Shown piece by piece: positions 1 through 4,523 of a DNA stretch of 8,676 nucleotides. The stretch is from positions 1 to 8,676 of the forward strand of contig JALSSM010000370.1 in assembly GCA_026984275.1 (NCBI GenBank). Direction: 5' to 3'. Origin of the DNA: Gammaproteobacteria bacterium. GTDB taxonomy: Bacteria; Pseudomonadota; Gammaproteobacteria; CAJXQU01. The notes under the pieces were generated by a model, which did no database searches, was not told where the DNA came from, and saw only the letters and a program-made list of their open reading frames with translations. Both the position numbers and the translations under genes were made by a program. How positions within the stretch are numbered: position 1 is the first letter of the stretch; every line of letters starts with the position of its first letter.

Positions 1-19
1 AGCTGCTTCGCAGGAATAT

Positions 20-93
20 CTTTGTTCCAAAGCTAAAGACCGAATTTAATCGGTTCTTAGTTAAGTACCATTTGCCGGGTGGCGGATGGTACT
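20..93. promoter_or_regulatory. Three successive inverted repeats upstream of mcl
   Basis: Three inverted repeats follow one another: CTTTG-TTC-CAAAG (20-32), ACCGA-ATTTAA-TCGGT (39-54) and a long one at 64-93. The last pairs AGTACCAT (64-71) with ATGGTACT (86-93). It continues inward through two T-G wobbles and GCC/GGC to a GGGT loop, giving 13 consecutive pairs. No T-run follows on either strand, so it is not a convincing intrinsic terminator. It lies just upstream of a TATAAT box, so it may be an operator covering the -35 region. If transcription begins further upstream, it would be a leader hairpin. The pairing is visible in the sequence; the role is inferred. Confidence 0.5.
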
Positions 94-100
94 CTAAAAC

Positions 101-106
101 TATAAT
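101..106 (+). promoter_or_regulatory. Candidate -10 box of the mcl-mtkA-mtkB promoter
   Basis: A perfect TATAAT lies 45 bases before the mcl start codon. At 17-bp spacing the -35 position reads GGTGGC, which is poor, and it falls inside the 64-93 inverted repeat. A consensus -10 with a poor -35 under a palindrome is typical of activator- or repressor-controlled sigma70 promoters. The start point would be near 112-114, giving a leader of about 38 nt. In an AT-rich leader a TATAAT can occur by chance. Confidence 0.45.
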
Positions 107-135
107 TCATAAAAATTGAATATTAAATAAAACTT

Positions 136-141
136 AGGAGG
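136..141 (+). promoter_or_regulatory. Strong ribosome binding site of mcl
   Basis: AGGAGG, a full match to the Shine-Dalgarno consensus, ends 9 bases before the ATG at 151. It fixes the mcl start and is the strongest such site among the five enzyme genes. Confidence 0.9.
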
Positions 142-150
142 AAGAAAACT

Positions 151-1104
151 ATGAGTTTTACAACATACGAACCCGCTACTCCGCGCTTACAGCGTAGTGA
201 GCTAGCAGTCCCGGCTTCAGACGTAGGAATGATTGAAAAAGCAGCAACGTGTGACGCCGATTACGTCTTTCTTGATTTAGAAGATGCCGTAGCACCACCT
301 GATAAAGAACAAGCTCGAAAAAACGCGATTGAAGCAATCAATGATCTTGATTGGAGTGGCAAAACCATATCTGTACGTATTAATGGTCTGGATACGCATT
401 ATATGTATCGTGACGTAGTCGATGTCGTCGAAAAAGCAGGTAAGAATCTGGATACGATTTTGATCCCTAAAGCCGGTACTGCCGCAGATGTCTACGCTGT
501 AGATATGTTGGTGACGCAAGTTGAAGATGCAATGGGTCTGGAGAAAAGAATCGGTTTTGAATGTTTAATCGAAACGGCACTTGGTGGTGCCAATGTCATG
601 TCCATTGCAACATCAAGTAAGCGTCTTGAAGCATTCCATTTTGGTGTTGGAGATTACGCGGCAAGCATGCGTTCACGTACCACTATTATTGGCGGCTTAA
701 ATCCAGATTATGTTTGTGAAGGTGCGATAAATGATCAATGGCATACTTCTCAAGTACAAATGCTGACCGCATGCCGTGCTTTTGGTTTGCGCGCGATTGA
801 CGGTCCTTTTGGTGATTTCAGTGATCCCGATGCTTATCGAGAAGCGGCACGTCGTGTTGCAGCGCTCGGTTACGACGGTAAGTGGGCAATTCACCCTAAG
901 CAAATTCCATTAGCGAATGAAGTGATGTCACCACCGGAAAAAGCTGTGACACATGCCCGTCGTGTACTGCAAGCACTTGAAGAAGCTGCAGCAGCAGGCG
1001 CAGGAGCAGCACAACTTGATGGCAAGATGATTGATATTGCGTCAGAAAAAATGGCTCGCAATCTCATTGCACAAGCGGATCAAATCGCTGCGAAAAATAA
1101 TTAA
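151..1104 (+). CDS. mcl: Malyl-CoA lyase (HpcH/HpaI aldolase, CitE-like)
   Basis: This 317-residue protein cleaves (S)-malyl-CoA to glyoxylate and acetyl-CoA in the cytoplasm, the step that closes the serine cycle. Like other CitE-type lyases it is a TIM barrel. Visible conserved elements are VFLDLEDAVAP (39-49), the VRING loop with Arg76 (CoA/substrate binding), the metal-binding Glu141 in IETALG and Asp168 in GVGDYA, and KWAIHPKQI (244-252), which is conserved in Mcl proteins. The C-terminal helical part contains GKMIDIA (291-297) and an Ala-rich stretch (278-287). Length is normal for the family. It ends in tandem TAA TAA, and mtkA starts 15 bp later. Side activity on beta-methylmalyl-CoA is known in some relatives and cannot be excluded. 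The direct neighbourhood with mtkAB makes the malyl-CoA role very likely. Confidence 0.96.
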   Translation: MSFTTYEPATPRLQRSELAVPASDVGMIEKAATCDADYVFLDLEDAVAPPDKEQARKNAIEAINDLDWSGKTISVRINGLDTHYMYRDVVDVVEKAGKNLDTILIPKAGTAADVYAVDMLVTQVEDAMGLEKRIGFECLIETALGGANVMSIATSSKRLEAFHFGVGDYAASMRSRTTIIGGLNPDYVCEGAINDQWHTSQVQMLTACRAFGLRAIDGPFGDFSDPDAYREAARRVAALGYDGKWAIHPKQIPLANEVMSPPEKAVTHARRVLQALEEAAAAGAGAAQLDGKMIDIASEKMARNLIAQADQIAAKNN

Positions 1105-1119
1105 TAAAGGAGAGTTATT

Positions 1120-2298
1120 GTGGAAATCCATGAATATCAAGCAAAAGAACTCCTGGCAGAATTCGGTGTTGGCGTTGGACCTGGCGGATTAGCCTACAGT
1201 CCTGAGCAAGCCGTTTATCGTGCCAAGGAAATTGGGGGTGAAGTCTGGGCCGTTAAAGCACAGATTCATTCAGGTGCCCGAGGTAAAGCGGGTGGTATTA
1301 AAATTTGTAAGACAGATGATGAAATTTGGGATGCAGCAGATGAATTGCTAGGCAAGCGTCTGGTCACCCATCAGACAGGTCCACAAGGTAAAGTTGTACA
1401 CAGGCTTTATATTGAGCAGGGTTGTGATATCCAGCGAGAAATTTATCTGGCCTTTGTATTAGACAGAGCCGCTGAACGTGTAACGGTTGTTGCTTCCTCT
1501 GAAGGTGGGATGGAGATTGAACAATTGGCCGCTGAAAAACCGGAAGCCATCATAAAAATCCATGTGGAACCTGCTGTTGGTTTACAGGATTTTCAGGCAC
1601 GTGAATTAGCTTTTGCGCTTGGTTTGCCAGCATCAATGCTGAGTCAGGCTGTCACTACCTTCCAGGGTGCGTATCGTGCGATGCGTGATCTGGATGGAAC
1701 CATGGTTGAAATCAACCCACTGGTGGTCACAGGCGATGGTCGTTTATTAGCATTAGATGGCAAGATGTCATTTGATGATAACGCCATGTTCCGTCATCCT
1801 AAAATTGCTGAGCTTCGCGACAAATCTCAGGAAGATCCTCGTGAAATGCAGGCCGCTGATCGTGGTTTGAGCTACGTTGGTCTGGATGGAAATATTGGCT
1901 GTATTATCAATGGTGCGGGTTTGGCTATGGCTTCCATGGATATGATCATGCATGCAGGTGGTGAACCGGCTAACTTCCTTGATATTGGTGGTGGTGCTTC
2001 TGCTGAACGTACGGCTAAAGCGTTTCGACTGGTCTTGGCTGATGATAATGTAGAAACAATCCTCGTAAATATCTTTGCGGGTATTAACCGTTGTGACTGG
2101 ATAGCTGAAGGTGTTGTTCAGGCCGTTCAGAAGATTGATATTGGTGTGCCATTGGTTGTTCGATTGTCTGGTACAAATGTCGAACAAGGTCGCAAGATCA
2201 TCAAAGACAGCGGCCTGGATATTATCATGGCCGATACCCTGAAGGAAGCAGCTGATAAAGCCGTTGCTGCCTGGAAAGCTCACACTGGAAAGTCATAA
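1120..2298 (+). CDS. mtkA: Malate-CoA ligase (malate thiokinase), beta subunit
   Basis: This 392-residue ATP-grasp subunit acts with MtkB to make malyl-CoA from malate, CoA and ATP. It is homologous to SucC. The N-terminal ATP-grasp part starts MEIHEYQAKELL, with the nucleotide-binding VKAQIHSGARGKAGG segment (45-59, Lys46). Mg-binding residues Asn199 (VEINPL) and Asp213 (LDGK) are present. The C-terminal CoA-ligase fold shows GNIGCIINGAGLAM (257-270), DIGGGAS (288-294) and NIFAGI (317-322). The start is GTG, supported by AAGGAG at 1107-1112, 7 nt upstream; no ATG further in fits the conserved N-terminus. By sequence alone a succinyl-CoA synthetase would look similar; adjacency to mcl, hprA and ppc is what points to malate. 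It is co-transcribed with mcl and mtkB by spacing. Confidence 0.93.
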   Translation: MEIHEYQAKELLAEFGVGVGPGGLAYSPEQAVYRAKEIGGEVWAVKAQIHSGARGKAGGIKICKTDDEIWDAADELLGKRLVTHQTGPQGKVVHRLYIEQGCDIQREIYLAFVLDRAAERVTVVASSEGGMEIEQLAAEKPEAIIKIHVEPAVGLQDFQARELAFALGLPASMLSQAVTTFQGAYRAMRDLDGTMVEINPLVVTGDGRLLALDGKMSFDDNAMFRHPKIAELRDKSQEDPREMQAADRGLSYVGLDGNIGCIINGAGLAMASMDMIMHAGGEPANFLDIGGGASAERTAKAFRLVLADDNVETILVNIFAGINRCDWIAEGVVQAVQKIDIGVPLVVRLSGTNVEQGRKIIKDSGLDIIMADTLKEAADKAVAAWKAHTGKS

Positions 2299-2303
2299 GA
2301 GAC

Positions 2304-2308
2304 GAGGA
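2304..2308 (+). promoter_or_regulatory. Ribosome binding site that sets the mtkB start
   Basis: GAGGA lies 9 nt before the ATG at 2318 and after the mtkA stop (2296-2298). The reading frame is open back to 2264 inside mtkA. The extra residues there are basic and unlike the family, while MAILLDENSKVIVQG from 2318 matches a typical start of these subunits. The ATG at 2318 is therefore chosen. Confidence 0.8.
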
Positions 2309-2317
2309 TTACGAAAA

Positions 2318-3205
2318 ATGGCAATTTTATTAGATGAAAATTCAAAGGTGATCGTACAAGGGTTCACTGGCCAGATCGGTACTTTCCATGCTGAGGAAAT
2401 GATCGAATATGGCACCAATGTTGTTGGTGGTGTTACACCGGGCAAAGGTGGAACAACTCACCTTGGACGACCTGTTTTTGATACGGTTAAAGATGCAGTG
2501 AGAGAAACAGGTGCTAATGCGAGTATTGTATTTGTCCCACCTCCTTATGCTGCTGACGGTATTATGGAAGCGGCTGATGGTGGTATCAGGTTTTGTGTGG
2601 CCATTACCGATGGTATTCCTGCACACGACATGATCCGGGTTAAGCGATACATGCGTCGTTACAAGAAAGAAGAACGTATGGTTCTGACAGGTCCAAACTG
2701 TGCGGGTTCTATTAGTCCCGGAAAATGTATGATGGGAATCATGCCGGGTCATATTTACATGGAAGGTAACGTCGGTATTGTTGGCCGATCTGGTACATTA
2801 GGGTATGAAGCTGCATCTCAAATGAAAGAACTTGGGATTGGAGTTTCTACCAGTATTGGTATCGGTGGTGATCCGATTAATGGTAGTGCTTTTAAAGATC
2901 ACTTTGAATACTTTGAAGAAGATCCTGATACGAAATTGATTGTTATGATCGGTGAAATCGGTGGTCCTCAGGAAGTTGAGGCGGGAATGTTTGCTAAAGA
3001 AAATATGAGTAAACCTGTCGTTGCCTATATAGCCGGTTTGACGGCTCCCAAAGGTCGTCGAATGGGACATGCAGGCGCTATCATTTCTGCTGTAGGTGAA
3101 AGTGCTGCTGAGAAAGTGGAACTACTTCAGGACATGGGAGTAACAATTGTTCCTACGCCTTCTGATTTCGGTCCCACAGTCGCAAAAGTTATGGAAAAAA
3201 TGTAA
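2318..3205 (+). CDS. mtkB: Malate-CoA ligase (malate thiokinase), alpha subunit
   Basis: This 295-residue SucD-like subunit binds CoA and carries the phosphohistidine intermediate of the ligase. The N-terminal CoA-binding Rossmann part shows VIVQGFTGQIGTFH (11-24), GGVTPGKGG (37-45) and VFVPPPYAADGI (71-82). LTGPNCAGSISPG (123-135) follows. The ligase part has GIVGRSGTLGYEA (153-165), SIGIGGDPINGS (179-190) and the catalytic loop GRRMGHAGAI (246-255), with His251 as the expected phosphorylated residue. The 19-bp gap after mtkA and the fixed beta-alpha order suggest coupled expression. No terminator with a T-run follows; the next 197 bp contain the structured element described separately. Length is normal. 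The malate rather than succinate assignment rests on the surrounding serine-cycle genes. Confidence 0.93.
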   Translation: MAILLDENSKVIVQGFTGQIGTFHAEEMIEYGTNVVGGVTPGKGGTTHLGRPVFDTVKDAVRETGANASIVFVPPPYAADGIMEAADGGIRFCVAITDGIPAHDMIRVKRYMRRYKKEERMVLTGPNCAGSISPGKCMMGIMPGHIYMEGNVGIVGRSGTLGYEAASQMKELGIGVSTSIGIGGDPINGSAFKDHFEYFEEDPDTKLIVMIGEIGGPQEVEAGMFAKENMSKPVVAYIAGLTAPKGRRMGHAGAIISAVGESAAEKVELLQDMGVTIVPTPSDFGPTVAKVMEKM

Positions 3206-3221
3206 TTACTAGTTAGCTCAA

Positions 3222-3360
3222 CCCTGCAATCCGTTATTTCGGTGTTAGAAAATGTTCATTTACGACCCATAAGGACGTGGGGAGTGCAGATGCTGCAGGA
3301 GCATACATCTGCCGCTTGTAAAATCACATTTTCTGTCTTGATCTCTAACGAATTGCAGGG
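3222..3360 (+). ncRNA. Candidate structured leader RNA upstream of hprA
   Basis: The 197-bp mtkB-hprA gap contains nested inverted repeats that fit one coherent fold. P1 pairs 3222-3236 with 3346-3360 (14 of 15 bp, arm CCCTGCAAT-c-CGTTA). A large internal loop follows (3237-3246/3335-3345). P2 pairs 3247-3255 with 3326-3334 (9 bp, AGAAAATGT/ACATTTTCT). After a 3x3 internal loop, P3 pairs 3259-3265 with 3316-3322 (7 pairs, one G-U). P3 opens into a three-way junction with two hairpins: P4 at 3266-3281 with an AAGGAC hexaloop, and P5 at 3286-3312 (GCAGATG/CATCTGC). It matches no riboswitch or housekeeping RNA that I recognise. It could be a cis-regulatory leader of hprA, an RNA acting in trans, or a small palindromic mobile element. 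It was found by hand, not by folding software. Confidence 0.55.
3266..3281 (+). promoter_or_regulatory. CsrA/RsmA-type hairpin (AAGGAC loop)
   Basis: CCCAT and GTGGG form a 5-bp stem, counting one T-G wobble, around a six-base AAGGAC loop. This matches the A-N-GGA-N hexaloop on a short stem that CsrA/RsmA proteins prefer. ATAAGGACGT also agrees at 8 of 10 positions with the SELEX core ACARGGAUGU. More GGA triplets lie at 3281-3283 and 3298-3300. CsrA itself is not encoded in this window, so binding is inferred. Confidence 0.4.
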
Positions 3361-3402
3361 GTAATCTAAGCAGTTATTCATAGTATTAGGAGTTAAGTCA
3401 AA

Positions 3403-4374
3403 ATGAGTAAACCCAAAGTTATCGTGACCCGACGATGGCCTGAAGCCGTCGAAAACCACATGAAAGAATTGTTTGATGTGCAATTAAATGAAAATGATGT
3501 TCCTATGAACGCCGATCAACTGAGAGAAGCGTTTCAAACGGCTGATGCCGTTTGTCCAACCGTGTCAGACAAGATCGATGTAGAAGTTATTAATGTTGAT
3601 AACATGAAGGCAAAGGTGATTGGTAACTTTGGGGTTGGTTTTAATCATATTGATCTGGATGCAGCCAAAGCAAAGAATCTTGTTGTGACTAATACACCAG
3701 AGGTTTTGACAGATTGTACGGCTGATACCGCAATGACACTCATGCTCATGACCGCACGTCGTGCTGGTGAAGGTGAAAGACATGTTCGCAATAAGGAGTG
3801 GACAGGTTGGCGCCCGACTCACATGATGGGCACAAAAGTGACAGGAAAGAAACTGGGTCTCATCGGTTTTGGCCGAATTGCCCAGGCAATGGCACACAAA
3901 TCACACTTTGGTTTTGGTATGAAGATCTATTTCTACGACCCATTTCCACCCAGTGAAGAGGTCATCAATAAATATGGTGCGATTCAATGTGATACAGTCG
4001 AAGAAGTCCTGGGTCAGGTTGATTTTGTCACATTGCACTGTCCTGGTGGCGGTTCGAATACAAATCTGATTAATGCAGAAAGATTAGCAGTAATGAAAGA
4101 TAGTGCCATCCTTATCAATACGGCTAGGGGTGATGTTGTTGATGAACCTGCACTTGTTGAAGCACTTAAGAATGGTGTGATTAAGGCTGCAGGTCTTGAT
4201 GTTTTTGCAAAAGAACCTCAGGTAACTGAAGAATTATTAACGATGGATAACGTTGTATTGTTACCTCATCTTGGTAGTGCAACTCTCGATACACGTATCG
4301 CCATGGGTATGCGTGTAGTTGAAAATTTAAATGCATTTTTTGCTGGAGAGCCACCAAGAGATCGAGTTGTTTAA
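3403..4374 (+). CDS. hprA: NAD-type D-2-hydroxyacid dehydrogenase, probable hydroxypyruvate reductase
   Basis: This 323-residue enzyme most likely reduces hydroxypyruvate to D-glycerate, and perhaps glyoxylate to glycolate, in the serine cycle. It has the two-domain layout of the family: substrate domain at about 1-100 and 290-323, and nucleotide domain at about 101-289. The dinucleotide loop is GFGRIAQA (155-162). An acidic residue at the end of the second strand (Asp179 in YFYDP) favours NADH over NADPH. Catalytic residues are Arg242 (NTARGD), Glu271 (FAKEP) and His289 (LPHLGS). The substrate-binding GVG loop is at 77-79. AGGAG at 3388-3392 supports the ATG. The gene stands apart from mtkB behind a structured leader, so it may have its own control. 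By sequence it could also be a general glyoxylate or glycerate reductase; the neighbours favour the hydroxypyruvate role. Confidence 0.88.
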   Translation: MSKPKVIVTRRWPEAVENHMKELFDVQLNENDVPMNADQLREAFQTADAVCPTVSDKIDVEVINVDNMKAKVIGNFGVGFNHIDLDAAKAKNLVVTNTPEVLTDCTADTAMTLMLMTARRAGEGERHVRNKEWTGWRPTHMMGTKVTGKKLGLIGFGRIAQAMAHKSHFGFGMKIYFYDPFPPSEEVINKYGAIQCDTVEEVLGQVDFVTLHCPGGGSNTNLINAERLAVMKDSAILINTARGDVVDEPALVEALKNGVIKAAGLDVFAKEPQVTEELLTMDNVVLLPHLGSATLDTRIAMGMRVVENLNAFFAGEPPRDRVV

Positions 4375-4477
4375 AAAGCTTTTGTGTCTCATGATCTGGA
4401 TTAAAAGGAAGAGATTAAAAAATAACAGGTCAGATTTTTCTCTATTCAAAGATTCATGGATGAATTATTCAGAATTT

Positions 4478-4500
4478 GCATAAGAATAAAAATTTTATGC
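4478..4500 (+). promoter_or_regulatory. Hairpin in the ppc leader masking upstream start codons
   Basis: GCATAAGA (4478-4485) pairs with TTTTATGC (4493-4500), including one G-U, around a 7-nt A-rich loop. It overlaps the in-frame TTG at 4476 and buries the in-frame ATG at 4497, neither of which has a Shine-Dalgarno sequence. No T-run follows, so it is not a terminator. Immediately upstream is ATTCAT-GG-ATGAAT (4452-4465), a small palindrome that could be an operator. Confidence 0.35.
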
Positions 4501-4510
4501 TGGGACTATC

Positions 4511-4517
4511 GTGGGGG
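4511..4517 (+). promoter_or_regulatory. Ribosome binding site that sets the ppc start
   Basis: GTGGGGG lies 6 nt before the ATG at 4524. It is G-rich and not canonical, but it is the only purine tract correctly placed before any of the in-frame starts (TTG 4476, ATG 4497, ATG 4524). Confidence 0.55.
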
Positions 4518-4523
4518 TACAGC

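Noticed and set aside
277..519. Open minus-strand frames opposite mcl, mtkA, mtkB, hprA and ppc, up to 171 codons (for example 277-519, 1768-2283, 2342-2752, 3565-3897)
   Set aside because: They lie antisense to strongly conserved enzyme genes, lack ribosome sites and have no recognisable domains; they are shadows of the coding strand.
1120..3205. mtkA-mtkB as succinyl-CoA synthetase (sucCD) of the TCA cycle
   Set aside because: No sucAB or other TCA genes are nearby, while mcl immediately precedes and hprA and ppc follow, which is the serine-cycle arrangement.
3222..3360. 6S RNA, SRP RNA or an integron attC site
   Set aside because: The sequence lacks the conserved 6S bubble and the GGAAGGAAGCAGCC-like SRP tetraloop motifs. 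The GTTAGA/TCTAAC pair is in the wrong order and composition for attC.
3256..3483. Minus-strand frame covering the mtkB-hprA gap
   Set aside because: It runs antisense through the start of hprA and owes its length to the inverted-repeat element; the peptide shows no family features.
4375..4440. Intrinsic terminator after hprA (TTTTTC at 4435-4440)
   Set aside because: The T-run has no convincing stem before it; the AAAAGCTTTT at the hprA end is a loopless palindrome.
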